Source: Chitinophaga pinensis
GTDB lineage: Bacteria; Bacteroidota; Bacteroidia; Flavobacteriales; Flavobacteriaceae
Direction of reading: 5' to 3'
Assembly (NCBI GenBank): GCA_945873505.1
Contig: CAMCDQ010000002.1
Location: 31,713-95,712 of the forward strand
DNA: 64,000 nucleotides
In this document: positions 8,486 to 16,702 of the stretch, piece by piece
Layout of the letters: each line of letters starts with the position of its first letter
Position numbering within the stretch: the first letter of the stretch is position 1
Notes under the pieces: model-generated
The model's database searches: none
Told to the model about the DNA's origin: nothing
The model's input: the letters and a program-made list of their open reading frames with translations, nothing else
Program-made: the position numbers and the translations under genes

Positions 8486-9457
8486 ATGAGCAAAGGACCT
8501 ATTAGTCAGTTTATTGAGAAGTATTACCTGCATTTCAATTCTGCAACTGTTGTTGACGCAGCAAAAGCCTACGAGCAACAATTAGAAAAAGGTGCCAAAA
8601 TGATGGTGACTTTGGCAGGCGCAATGAGTACTGCTGAAATAGGAAAGATTTTTGCAGAGATGATTCGAAAAGATAAAGTTCAAATTATTTCTTGCACAGG
8701 AGCCAATCTTGAAGAAGATATTATGAATTTGGTTGCTCACTCTCATTATGAAAGAGTTCCGAATTACAGAGATTTGACACCTCAAGAAGAATGGGATTTG
8801 ATGGAACGTGGACTAAACCGTGTAACAGATACTTGTATTCCTGAGCACGAGGCATTTAGACGTTTGCAAAAGCACATTTACAAAATTTGGAAAGATGCAG
8901 ACGATAAAGGTGAACGTTATTTTCCTCACGAATTTATGTACAAAATGTTGCTTTCTGGTGTTCTTGAAGAATACTATGAAATAGATTTGAAAGACAGTTG
9001 GATGTATGCTGCGGCTGAAAAAAACCTTCCAATTATTGTTCCAGGTTGGGAAGATAGTACCATGGGGAATATTTTTGCTTCTTATGTTATCAAAGGAGAT
9101 TTGAAAGCATCTACTGTGAAATCAGGAATTGAATATATGATTTATCTTGCTGATTGGTATCCAAAAAATAGTGCCAATGGAATTGGTTTCTTCCAAATTG
9201 GTGGAGGAATTGCTGGCGATTTCCCTATTTGTGTTGTACCAATGTTATACCAAGATATGGAAATGCACGAAGTTCCGTTTTGGAGTTACTTCTGTCAGAT
9301 TTCAGACTCAACAACCAGTTATGGTTCTTATTCTGGAGCCGTTCCAAACGAAAAAATTACTTGGGGAAAATTAGACATTCACACTCCTAAGTTTATAATA
9401 GAATCGGATGCTACCATTGTAGTGCCATTAATTTTTGCTTATTTATTAGATTTATAA
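8486..9457 (+). CDS. Deoxyhypusine synthase family protein
   Basis: 323 residues. The eukaryotic and archaeal enzyme transfers aminobutyl from spermidine to eIF5A through a covalent lysine in WGK. Here the same segment is SGAVPNEKITWGKLD, with the lysine at residue 295. The NAD-binding features MMVTLAGAMSTAEIG and ISCTGANLEEDI are conserved. Bacteria lack eIF5A, so the likely acceptor is a free diamine, giving homospermidine or another polyamine (inference). The 236 bases before it hold no gene, and it is followed 10 bases later by the acidic protein. Confidence 0.85.
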   Translation: MSKGPISQFIEKYYLHFNSATVVDAAKAYEQQLEKGAKMMVTLAGAMSTAEIGKIFAEMIRKDKVQIISCTGANLEEDIMNLVAHSHYERVPNYRDLTPQEEWDLMERGLNRVTDTCIPEHEAFRRLQKHIYKIWKDADDKGERYFPHEFMYKMLLSGVLEEYYEIDLKDSWMYAAAEKNLPIIVPGWEDSTMGNIFASYVIKGDLKASTVKSGIEYMIYLADWYPKNSANGIGFFQIGGGIAGDFPICVVPMLYQDMEMHEVPFWSYFCQISDSTTSYGSYSGAVPNEKITWGKLDIHTPKFIIESDATIVVPLIFAYLLDL

Positions 9458-9467
9458 TAGAATTTTT

Positions 9468-9878
9468 ATGAAAAGAGTTATTGTTGATTATTCCAAGCTA
9501 ACCAATGAAATCTTGAACTTATTAGTTGAAAAATTTCCTGACGGATATGATGATTCGAATATTATCCGTTTTAAAAACTACAAAGACGAAGCAATAGAGG
9601 CCGTAGAAGTCAGGACTGACGATACTGTTTACTTGGTTAAAATTAGTACAAAATTGTCTGACAGACTTATTAACTTTGAAGATGATGACGATGTTGTAGT
9701 TCCTTTAGATGTTATTAAAGTAATTGAGCTTGAAGATGAAAATGCCATAGATGATGAAGAAGAAGACGTAGATTTGACAAAAGATTCAGAAGATTCTAGT
9801 GATAGCAGTGATGACGACGATGTAGATCCAGAAGATATAGCAGACGAAGAATCGGATGACGATGATGATGAAGATTAA
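9468..9878 (+). CDS. Conserved acidic-tail hypothetical protein
   Basis: 136 residues. The N-terminal 80 or so form a compact domain (MKRVIVDYSKLTNEILNLL, GYDDSNIIRFKNYKDEAIEAVEV). The rest is almost entirely Asp, Glu and Ser. The type is common in flavobacteria and sometimes carries a wrong primase label; no primase motif is visible. The position 10 bases after the deoxyhypusine synthase homologue suggests co-transcription. Such acidic tails often mimic nucleic acid or bind basic partners, but this is only a suggestion. Confidence 0.8.
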   Translation: MKRVIVDYSKLTNEILNLLVEKFPDGYDDSNIIRFKNYKDEAIEAVEVRTDDTVYLVKISTKLSDRLINFEDDDDVVVPLDVIKVIELEDENAIDDEEEDVDLTKDSEDSSDSSDDDDVDPEDIADEESDDDDDED

Positions 9879-9886
9879 ATACCTAT

Positions 9887-9914
9887 AAAAAGGAACTCAA
9901 TTGAGTTCCTTTTT
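9887..9914. terminator. Bidirectional terminator
   Basis: A perfect 28-base palindrome with A5 and T5 flanks around GGAACTCAA/TTGAGTTCC. It lies between convergent genes and can serve both strands. Confidence 0.9.
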
Positions 9915-9926
9915 ATATTAAAACAA

Positions 9927-10442
9927 TTACAAATACCTTTCGGCAAATATTTTTTGATGGTGTTTTTGATGACCAATAATTATAAAACCAATTGCCCGAA
10001 CCGAAACTTCATTATTGGAAGCTATTCCAATTTTAATAAGCTGTTCCTGAGAAAAACTATTAAAAAGTGACAACGTTGCTTGACGAACAACCGCCAATTC
10101 AGTTAATAATCCTTGCAAATTTCTGTCATTTCCATTTGAATTATCTACATACTCATTTTCATTAAAACCCGGTAAAGGCGTTTTGTCATTTCTTGAAATT
10201 CGTAACGCACGATAACTAAAAACACGTTCAGAATCAATCAAATGTTGGATAATTTCCTTAATTGTCCACTTCCCTACTTCATACCGATAATCAAATTTGT
10301 CCATTGGAATATTTTGAACAAATTTGATAAATTCATGTAAGCAAATTTCTAATTCTTCAATTAATTCGACATCTTCAAGGGATTGAATGTAGGATTTATA
10401 AAAATCAGCATATTCATTTATTGGCAATTGATTTGATTTCAT
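9927..10442 (-). CDS. DinB-family protein
   Basis: 171 residues with the DinB/YfiT four-helix pattern. The likely metal ligands are His in EIIQHLIDSER and two in GHQKHHQKIFAERYL at the C-terminus. The family contains metal-dependent thiol transferases and many members of unknown role. Nine bases separate it from the ppc stop, so the two are probably co-transcribed. No substrate can be inferred. Confidence 0.85.
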   Translation of the reverse strand: MKSNQLPINEYADFYKSYIQSLEDVELIEELEICLHEFIKFVQNIPMDKFDYRYEVGKWTIKEIIQHLIDSERVFSYRALRISRNDKTPLPGFNENEYVDNSNGNDRNLQGLLTELAVVRQATLSLFNSFSQEQLIKIGIASNNEVSVRAIGFIIIGHQKHHQKIFAERYL

Positions 10443-10451
10443 ATTTGTTTT

Positions 10452-13037
10452 TTAAGCTGAATTTCTGCTTGCATTTGTATTTCCAAAAAGCGAACGCATT
10501 ACAATTTTTTCATATACTTTGATAAGCGATTCGTTTGGATTTTTGCTCTTATTTTGCTCGTGAATTTTTGAAAGTGCATATTGTTGAATCGTTAATAGCG
10601 GTTTTACAATAGCTTCACGCGTTTCAATAGACGCTTTCCCATCGGGATAATTTTCCATCAATTCTGTATGTCCAGCAATTTTCAATAATAAGCGTTTGGT
10701 TTCAACGAATTCATCATAAATAATTTGCCAAAAGTCACCAAATTCAGGATCTTCTCTCATATACGCTGTCAATGGAAAAAAGGATTTCGCTAATGCCATC
10801 ATACTATTTTCAAGAAGCGTTCTGAAAAATAAGGAAGTGTGGTACAAATTCTGAATTTCATCCCACTGATTAGTATCTTCAAAATGCTTTAAAGCCGAAC
10901 CTACCCCAAAGAAACCAGGTACATTTTGTTTCAATTGACTCCAAGAACCTACAAATGGAATTGCACGTAAATCAGCAAAATCAAGTTTTTCAGACTTTCC
11001 TCTTTTTGAAGGACGACTTCCAATATTCGTTTTTGCATAATAATTCAACGTACTCATTTGCTCCAAATAAGGAATAAATTTAGGGTGGTTTTTGAAATCG
11101 GTGTATTTATTAAAACCGACTTCCGCTAATTCATCTAACATACTTTTTTCTGAAGATTTCAATAAATTTGAACCATCATCGAAAATTTTGTTGGTAACAC
11201 CTGCGCTTAAAAGGTTCTCTAAATTATATCGACAAGAATCTAATGTTCCAAAATTGGAACTAATTGTTTGTCCTTGAACTGTAATTTGAATTTGTTCGTT
11301 TTCAATATTTGAACCCAAAGAAGCATAAAATTTATGTGTTTTTCCTCCTCCACGTGCTGGAGGCCCACCTCTACCATCAAAGAAAACTACTTTAATTCCG
11401 TATTTTCTTGACATTGTAGTAATATTTTCTTTAGCCTTATAAATACTCCAATTTGCCATTAAATAGCCACCATCTTTCGTTCCGTCAGAAAAACCCAACA
11501 TAACGGTCTGCTTATTCCCTCTGTTTTTAATGTGATTTAAATAGGTTTCATTGGTATACAACTGCTCCATAATAAGATGTGCTTTTTGTAAATCGTCTAT
11601 TACTTCAAAAAGTGGAATAATATCTACCGATGGATTTTCCCAATTGCACAAACGGAAAAGTGCAAAAGTTTCCATGATCTGAATAGCACTTTCACAATTA
11701 CTAATAATGTAACGATTGCTTCCAAACTCTCCATTTTGCTCTTGAATGGATTTCATCGCATAAATAGAAGCCAACGTAGATTTAGTCATTTCATCAGAAT
11801 AATCATCTGGATTTAAATTGCTTTTCAAATGAGAAACAATTGCCATTTTCTCATTTTCTGATGCTCCTAAATAATTAAACAACTCTGGTAATTTGTCATT
11901 TTTAGTTGTATTTTCTATAATATTATTAATGACACTGTTGTGAATTTTACTATTTTGACGAATATCTAACGAGGCAAAGTGAAAACCGAAATGCGTAACT
12001 TTATTCAACAACGAATTCAAATCGTCTAAATACAACGATTGGTGTTGCTCGATTACAATGGTCTTAATTTGATGTAATTTGGCTTTAAACTCTTCTAAAG
12101 TAATGTAAATTTCACCTTGTGAATAAAATACAGAACGGTAAATTTTTACTTCAAGTTCAGCTATTAAAGTATCTACATTAGAAAATGTTAGCTTTCTTTT
12201 TAATTTTCTAATATCGTTATAATAACACTTCAAAATTGATGTCCGAAGCCTTTCCGCTACTTTCAATGAAATTGGTGTGGTTACAAATGGATTTCCATCT
12301 CTATCTCCTCCAGGCCAAAAACCTAAATTAAAAATAGGATTGTTCATTTCATTTCCTTGGAAGATATTTTTTTGTAAATACAATATCATTTCCCCAATAG
12401 TTTCGTAAAAAACATTTTCTAGGTACCAAATCAAACTTACGGCTTCGTCAAAAGGAGTTGGTTTTTCAGTTTTAATGAATGGTGTTTTCCCTAATTGAGA
12501 CAGCAATTCTTTAATTTTAAGCAAATCATCTTCTCGAATGGCATCTGTTAAATCGGTGATAATTCCTAAAACCGTTCCCGGATAAAACTGTGTTGGATGC
12601 GCTGTTAATACGGGTCTAACATTAAAGTTTGTAAGAAATTCTTTTAAGTCATTTGTTTTATCTTTTTCTTCTGCCATTTCTTTAATATCCCGCAAAGAAC
12701 CTCTTCCTTCCAAATTATTTACTACTGGAAAAGCGGCATCTTCAATGGCGTCGAAGAGTACGATTTGTCTTTCAATGTATTGGATAAACCGAAACATCAA
12801 ATCTATTCGCTCTGATTCAGAAGCATTATCCATATATTTACCAGCAAAAAAATCTACAATTTGAATTGGAGTTTCTTGTTTTTTAAAGCCTTTTTCACAT
12901 ACTTCTGTAAATAATGGCAGCATAACGCCTGTATTATCAATAGCATCAAAAGGTAATGTTAAAAAAACACTATTATAAACGTGGAATTTTGAAAGTACAT
13001 TCTGATTGAAACGTTCAATTTTTGGAAGTGTGTACAT
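10452..13037 (-). CDS. ppc: Phosphoenolpyruvate carboxylase
   Basis: 861 residues, making oxaloacetate from PEP and bicarbonate to refill the TCA cycle. The catalytic histidine is H147 in LTAHPTQ. Other signatures are FWPGGDRDGNPF, MLGFSDGTKDGGY and the glycine-rich loop FFDGRGGPPARGGGKTH. The C-terminus reads ASRNSA instead of the RNTG ending found in many other bacteria; this may be a lineage variant. The sequence PFVGSWSQLKQNVPGFFG marks the allosteric-catalytic region. No frameshift is seen. Confidence 0.95.
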   Translation of the reverse strand: MYTLPKIERFNQNVLSKFHVYNSVFLTLPFDAIDNTGVMLPLFTEVCEKGFKKQETPIQIVDFFAGKYMDNASESERIDLMFRFIQYIERQIVLFDAIEDAAFPVVNNLEGRGSLRDIKEMAEEKDKTNDLKEFLTNFNVRPVLTAHPTQFYPGTVLGIITDLTDAIREDDLLKIKELLSQLGKTPFIKTEKPTPFDEAVSLIWYLENVFYETIGEMILYLQKNIFQGNEMNNPIFNLGFWPGGDRDGNPFVTTPISLKVAERLRTSILKCYYNDIRKLKRKLTFSNVDTLIAELEVKIYRSVFYSQGEIYITLEEFKAKLHQIKTIVIEQHQSLYLDDLNSLLNKVTHFGFHFASLDIRQNSKIHNSVINNIIENTTKNDKLPELFNYLGASENEKMAIVSHLKSNLNPDDYSDEMTKSTLASIYAMKSIQEQNGEFGSNRYIISNCESAIQIMETFALFRLCNWENPSVDIIPLFEVIDDLQKAHLIMEQLYTNETYLNHIKNRGNKQTVMLGFSDGTKDGGYLMANWSIYKAKENITTMSRKYGIKVVFFDGRGGPPARGGGKTHKFYASLGSNIENEQIQITVQGQTISSNFGTLDSCRYNLENLLSAGVTNKIFDDGSNLLKSSEKSMLDELAEVGFNKYTDFKNHPKFIPYLEQMSTLNYYAKTNIGSRPSKRGKSEKLDFADLRAIPFVGSWSQLKQNVPGFFGVGSALKHFEDTNQWDEIQNLYHTSLFFRTLLENSMMALAKSFFPLTAYMREDPEFGDFWQIIYDEFVETKRLLLKIAGHTELMENYPDGKASIETREAIVKPLLTIQQYALSKIHEQNKSKNPNESLIKVYEKIVMRSLFGNTNASRNSA

Positions 13038-13074
13038 TAGTGGTAAGTTGTTGTTGTTGTTAAAAAATAATCAT

Positions 13075-13102
13075 AAAAAAACCCCAAGAATTCACTTGAG
13101 GC
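13075..13102 (-). terminator. Terminator after Lrp gene
   Basis: On the minus strand CCTCAAG, six bases, CTTGGGG (one G-T pair) then a T run. It separates the Lrp gene from ppc. Confidence 0.75.
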
Positions 13103-13126
13103 TTAATAAAATATAAACTTTATAAC

Positions 13127-13606
13127 CTACAAGTTTTTGAAAATCGTATGCATTAAACGTTTTTTATCATTCAAGCTTTCGTCAAGCGAAATCATAGTTT
13201 CAGTTCTATAAACTCCTTCTATATCATCAACCATAAAAATTACGTCCTTAGCGTGCTTAGTATCTTTAGCTCTAATTTTACAGAAAATATTGAATTTACC
13301 TGTAGTTATATGCGCAACAGTTACAAAAGGAATTTCATTAATACGCTCTAAAACAAATTTTGTTTGCGATGTATTGTTAAGAAAAACACCAACGTACGCG
13401 ATAAAAGAATATCCTAATTTTTCATAATCTAAAGTCAATGAAGAACCCATAATAATCCCAGCTTCCTCCATTTTTTTGACCCTAACATGAACAGTTCCTG
13501 CAGAAATCAATAATTTCTTAGCAATATCTGTAAACGGAACTCTTGTATTGTCAATCAACATATCTAAAATTTGGTGATCTACTTCATCTAAACGAAACTT
13601 GCTCAT
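13127..13606 (-). CDS. Lrp/AsnC-family transcriptional regulator
   Basis: 159 residues. The N-terminal winged helix-turn-helix (about 1-60: LDEVDHQILDMLIDNTRVPFTDIAKKL, ISAGTVHVRVKKM) is followed by the RAM ligand-binding domain (about 65-150). Family members sense amino acids and form octamers on DNA. It lies downstream of the M14 peptidase with a 62-base gap and upstream of ppc after a terminator. Targets are not evident from the sequence. Confidence 0.9.
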   Translation of the reverse strand: MSKFRLDEVDHQILDMLIDNTRVPFTDIAKKLLISAGTVHVRVKKMEEAGIIMGSSLTLDYEKLGYSFIAYVGVFLNNTSQTKFVLERINEIPFVTVAHITTGKFNIFCKIRAKDTKHAKDVIFMVDDIEGVYRTETMISLDESLNDKKRLMHTIFKNL

Positions 13607-13668
13607 AATTGGAAAGTTTTAAAATTGAACTATTAAAATTAATTATTATTAAAAAAAATCAAAAAAGA

Positions 13669-14826
13669 CTAAAAAACAATTGAACCATTAACAATTTTAA
13701 CACTTTTTCCTAAATAAAAATCAGCTTTTTGTCCAATTTTAGGAATATTCTCATTTTCATCTTCATACAAAGCTTCTTCAGCATCGTATTCAAAATGTCC
13801 ACTAAAACCCTTTAAATCACCAATATAAGCGATGTAAGCGTTAAAATAAAGATGATTATCAATTAATTCTTCTTTATATTGAATTGCAAAATTCGTAATT
13901 AATTTATTATTATCATAATTAATTTTGATGTTTTTATAAATAAAATCATAAAAACAGATTTTATTATGAGAAATATTTAGATATTCTTCGATTTTATTGC
14001 TAACTATATCGTTTTCGTAGATGTATTTGAAACCAACAATTAAGGCGATAAAAACGTATTTCCTTGAGAATTCTCTAATATAATCATTATGAAAATGACC
14101 CGCTTCGATTAAAATCGTAGGAACATTTAACGACTGGAATGTATCTCCTACACAATTGATATTAAAAGAATCGTCAAATCTACCCAATTGATTAGGAATG
14201 TACGTTTGCAAAACCCGATTCATCTCAACGATAACCTCTATCGCTTTTTGACGAGCAACATTAATATCACGTTCTTCATTATATGATGGGGCTAAAAAAG
14301 ATACTGTTGCGGGCTTATCTACTCCATTTCCAACCCCAAAAATAGTGCGTTGATCGTGGAGATTGTAACAAAAATGAGGTTTAAAATTTTCAAATGTTTC
14401 CCTAAGCAATTTGCTTTCTGGTTGAGATAGCGTCTGGGAATCTCTATTTAAGTCTATTTTATTAGCATTTTCTCTAGTATAAAAAGAAGCACCATCAGGA
14501 TTTACAATTGGCAAGCAACAAAAGGTAAATCTATTTAGTAGCTTTTTTGCAAATTCGGAATTACCATTCAATAAATTTATAAAGTCAAAAAGCGCCTTTG
14601 TCGTCGTGCTTTCATTTCCATGCATTTGAGACCAAAGCAAAATCCTAGTTTTACCAGATCCAAATTCGTATTTATAAATTGGTTTGCCTAGAACAGAATG
14701 TCCAATTATTTTCAAGTTATCGCCACTACTAAATTTCATTAATAATGGTTCAATATCCTCCAAGGTAATGTAACGTCCAAATAAATTCACCTCTTTAAAC
14801 TCACTGAATAATTTCTCGAAATCCAT
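13669..14826 (-). CDS. M14-family zinc carboxypeptidase
   Basis: 385 residues. Zinc ligands are visible in SQMHGNEST (HxxE) and NLHDQRTIFG, and the catalytic Glu is in ILIEAGHFHNDY. LPIVNPDGASFYTRENANKIDLNRD is the substrate-binding region (Asn-Arg pair). There is no clear signal peptide, so a cytoplasmic peptidase is likely. The C-terminal 100 residues form an extra domain without a known motif. The promoter overlaps palindromes shared with the divergent XRE gene, which suggests it is a target of that regulator. Confidence 0.85.
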   Translation of the reverse strand: MDFEKLFSEFKEVNLFGRYITLEDIEPLLMKFSSGDNLKIIGHSVLGKPIYKYEFGSGKTRILLWSQMHGNESTTTKALFDFINLLNGNSEFAKKLLNRFTFCCLPIVNPDGASFYTRENANKIDLNRDSQTLSQPESKLLRETFENFKPHFCYNLHDQRTIFGVGNGVDKPATVSFLAPSYNEERDINVARQKAIEVIVEMNRVLQTYIPNQLGRFDDSFNINCVGDTFQSLNVPTILIEAGHFHNDYIREFSRKYVFIALIVGFKYIYENDIVSNKIEEYLNISHNKICFYDFIYKNIKINYDNNKLITNFAIQYKEELIDNHLYFNAYIAYIGDLKGFSGHFEYDAEEALYEDENENIPKIGQKADFYLGKSVKIVNGSIVF

Positions 14827-14840
14827 AGCTTTAAATTTGA

Positions 14841-14878
14841 TTTACAAAAGTAAACATCTTTGTATTTACATTTGTAAA
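14841..14878. promoter_or_regulatory. Two TTTAC-N4-GTAAA palindromes at M14 promoter
   Basis: Sites at 14841-14854 and 14865-14878 have centres 24 bases apart. The first covers the minus-strand -7 box TACTTTTG (14845-14852) of the M14 gene, so a bound protein would block that promoter. Confidence 0.65.
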
Positions 14879-15061
14879 CAATAAAAAAGAATAAATTGTT
14901 TAATAATGTAAACGCTTTATCTTATAGAATTGAGTTTTTAATGGTACTGAAAGTAACAAATGTTATTTATTAATTATATTTAAAATAGATTACATTAAAT
15001 CAGTATTTTAAGATAATTTATTTCAAGTTTTAAAATAGGTTTAAATGTTAAATATTTACTA

Positions 15062-15145
15062 TTTACATTTGTAAAGTTGTTTGTTTATATCTTTTTATTT
15101 ACATTTGTAATGTACAAACACTAAAAGATAATTTACAATGGTAAA
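15062..15145. promoter_or_regulatory. Three TTTAC-N4-GTAAA palindromes at XRE promoter and start
   Basis: Sites are 15062-15075, 15098-15111 (one mismatch) and 15132-15145. The second contains the -7 box TACATTTG (15100-15107; TTG 20 bases upstream). The third spans the start codon of the XRE gene, whose ATG is inside the four-base spacer. The layout suggests autorepression. Confidence 0.65.
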
Positions 15146-15611
15146 CACTGATGATTTCATTAAAAGACTTGAGTTACTATTGGATTATTACAGCTTGAAC
15201 GCTTCCAGTTTTGCCGATAAAATTGGCGTGCAGCGTTCCAGTTTGTCCCATTTACTTTCAGGCAGAAACAAACCAAGTTTGGATTTTATACTGAAAATTT
15301 TAGAGGTTTTTCCAGACGTAGATTTATATTGGATTATAAATGGCAAAGGAAATTTCCCGAAAAATTCAGACGAAAACAGATCTGGAATTATCGCTGAAAA
15401 AACAATTTCTGCACCTACTCCAATTCCACAAAATCATGTTGCGAATAATTTATTTAGTCCAACTGAAATTCCTATCATTAAAAATACTGTAGAAAATATA
15501 AATCCTGTTCTAAATGAAAATATCACAATCTCGACAAATTCAAATGAAATTGTCAAAATTGTGATATTCTATAAAAACGGAACTTTTAAAGATTACAAAC
15601 CTTCAGAGTAA
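15138..15611 (+). CDS. XRE-family helix-turn-helix regulator
   Basis: 157 residues. The N-terminal Cro/CI-type helix-turn-helix (about 5-65) includes SSFADKIGVQRSSLSHLLSG and KPSLDFILKILEVFP. The C-terminal 90 residues are low in complexity, rich in Asn, Ile and Pro, and end with a short beta-like stretch (VKIVIFYKNGTFKDYK). Five copies of one palindrome surround its promoter and that of the divergent M14 peptidase. The stop is directly followed by the convergent acyltransferase stop, with no gap. Confidence 0.88.
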   Translation: MVNTDDFIKRLELLLDYYSLNASSFADKIGVQRSSLSHLLSGRNKPSLDFILKILEVFPDVDLYWIINGKGNFPKNSDENRSGIIAEKTISAPTPIPQNHVANNLFSPTEIPIIKNTVENINPVLNENITISTNSNEIVKIVIFYKNGTFKDYKPSE

Positions 15612-16166
15612 TTATTCTACTTCAAAACTGTATTCGGGTATTTTTCCTTTTGTATCTATAAAATGACGTGTTAGAATTTCCAAATCTTCTTTGATAGCCC
15701 CAGTTGGATTAAAGGGTTTTCCAAAACGGACTTCTTTTTTACCAAAATCAAAAGCTACAGGGATTATTGGAACATTTGCATTCATTGCAATATAATAAAA
15801 ACCTGTTTTTAACTCGGTTACTTTCTTGCGAGTTCCTTCAGGAGCAATCGCTAATCGGAATATTTCTTTGTTTTTAAAAACTTCTGCAATAGCATCCACT
15901 TTATTCAAACCGCCTTTTCTATCTAACGGCGCGCCTCCCATATATCTAAAATACCAGCCGAATGGAAAACCAAATAACTCTTTTTTACCAACCCAATTCA
16001 TTTCTAATTCTGTGATTCCACGAGTGAAAATCCCTAAGTAAAAGTCATGCCAACTCGTGTGCGGCACAACCATCAAAATGCATTTGGCAATTTTTTCGTC
16101 AATTTCGCCAACAATTTTCCAACCCATTAAGCGAAAAAAAATCCATTTATAAATTTGTTTCTTCAT
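15612..16166 (-). CDS. 1-acylglycerol-3-phosphate acyltransferase family protein
   Basis: 184 residues, PlsC superfamily. The catalytic HX4D motif is VPHTSWHD and the phosphate-binding motif is APEGTRKK. The hydrophobic N-terminus (KWIFFRLMGWKIVG) suggests membrane association. It is shorter than the classical PlsC (about 240), as in the small Bacteroidota form. Acylation of lysophosphatidate is the family role, but another acceptor such as an ornithine lipid is possible. Confidence 0.85.
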   Translation of the reverse strand: MKKQIYKWIFFRLMGWKIVGEIDEKIAKCILMVVPHTSWHDFYLGIFTRGITELEMNWVGKKELFGFPFGWYFRYMGGAPLDRKGGLNKVDAIAEVFKNKEIFRLAIAPEGTRKKVTELKTGFYYIAMNANVPIIPVAFDFGKKEVRFGKPFNPTGAIKEDLEILTRHFIDTKGKIPEYSFEVE

Positions 16167-16225
16167 TCTAAGTAATTTTGTGTAAAAGTAACATTAAACT
16201 CTTGTTTTTAATAAAAATGTGGAAA

Positions 16226-16515
16226 GAAGATAAAAGATAATAGACAAAGAGATAAAAGATTATAAAAATTCGAGATAATCCGTGTAACCTGCCTGCCGGC
16301 AGGCAGGTTCGTGGCAAAAAAACCTTTGCGTTCCTTGCGTAAATCTTTGCGTACTTTGCGGTTAAAAAAGAAGATAAAAGATAATAGACGAAGAGATAAT
16401 AGATTATAAAAATTCGAGATAATTCGTGTAACCTGCCTCCCGGCGGGCAGGTTCGTGGCAAAAAAAAACTTTGCGCCCCTTGCGTAAATCTTTGCGTACT
16501 TTGCGGTTAAAAAAA
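16226..16515. repeat. Two tandem 144-bp repeat units
   Basis: Unit 1 is 16226-16369 and unit 2 is 16370-16515, about 90 percent identical. Each contains a CCTGCC...GGCAGG palindrome (16288-16307 and 16432-16451) and the phrase CTTTGCGTACTTTGCGGTTA. Shorter relatives occur at 16608-16628 and 51310-51410. The open frame across it on the minus strand is repeat-derived and not a gene. The rest of 16167-16651 holds no gene. Confidence 0.85.
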
Positions 16516-16651
16516 ATGTCTAAAGTCAAAAGTCCTAAATTCGAATGAAGAAACGGCACTTCCACACATTCATAATTCATAACTTATAATTCATAATTAA
16601 TTTGTCTTTGCGTTCTTTGCGGTTAAAAAAAATGCAGTAACCCAAACTTTA

Positions 16652-16684
16652 CAAAAAAAAATCCCCGCAAATTGCAGGGATTTT
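16652..16684 (-). terminator. Terminator of rpsA
   Basis: Stem AAAATCCC-GCAA / TTGC-GGGATTTT with a small internal bulge, followed on the minus strand by a T run. It lies 19 bases after the rpsA stop. Confidence 0.8.
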
Positions 16685-16702
16685 CTATATAATAACAAGA
16701 AA

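Noticed and set aside
9147..9374. 75-codon open frame inside the deoxyhypusine synthase homologue
   Set aside because: Shadow frame; the main frame carries all family motifs through to the stop.
16168..16461. 97-codon open frame on the minus strand
   Set aside because: It lies wholly in the 144-bp tandem repeat and repeats its own peptide; repeat-derived.
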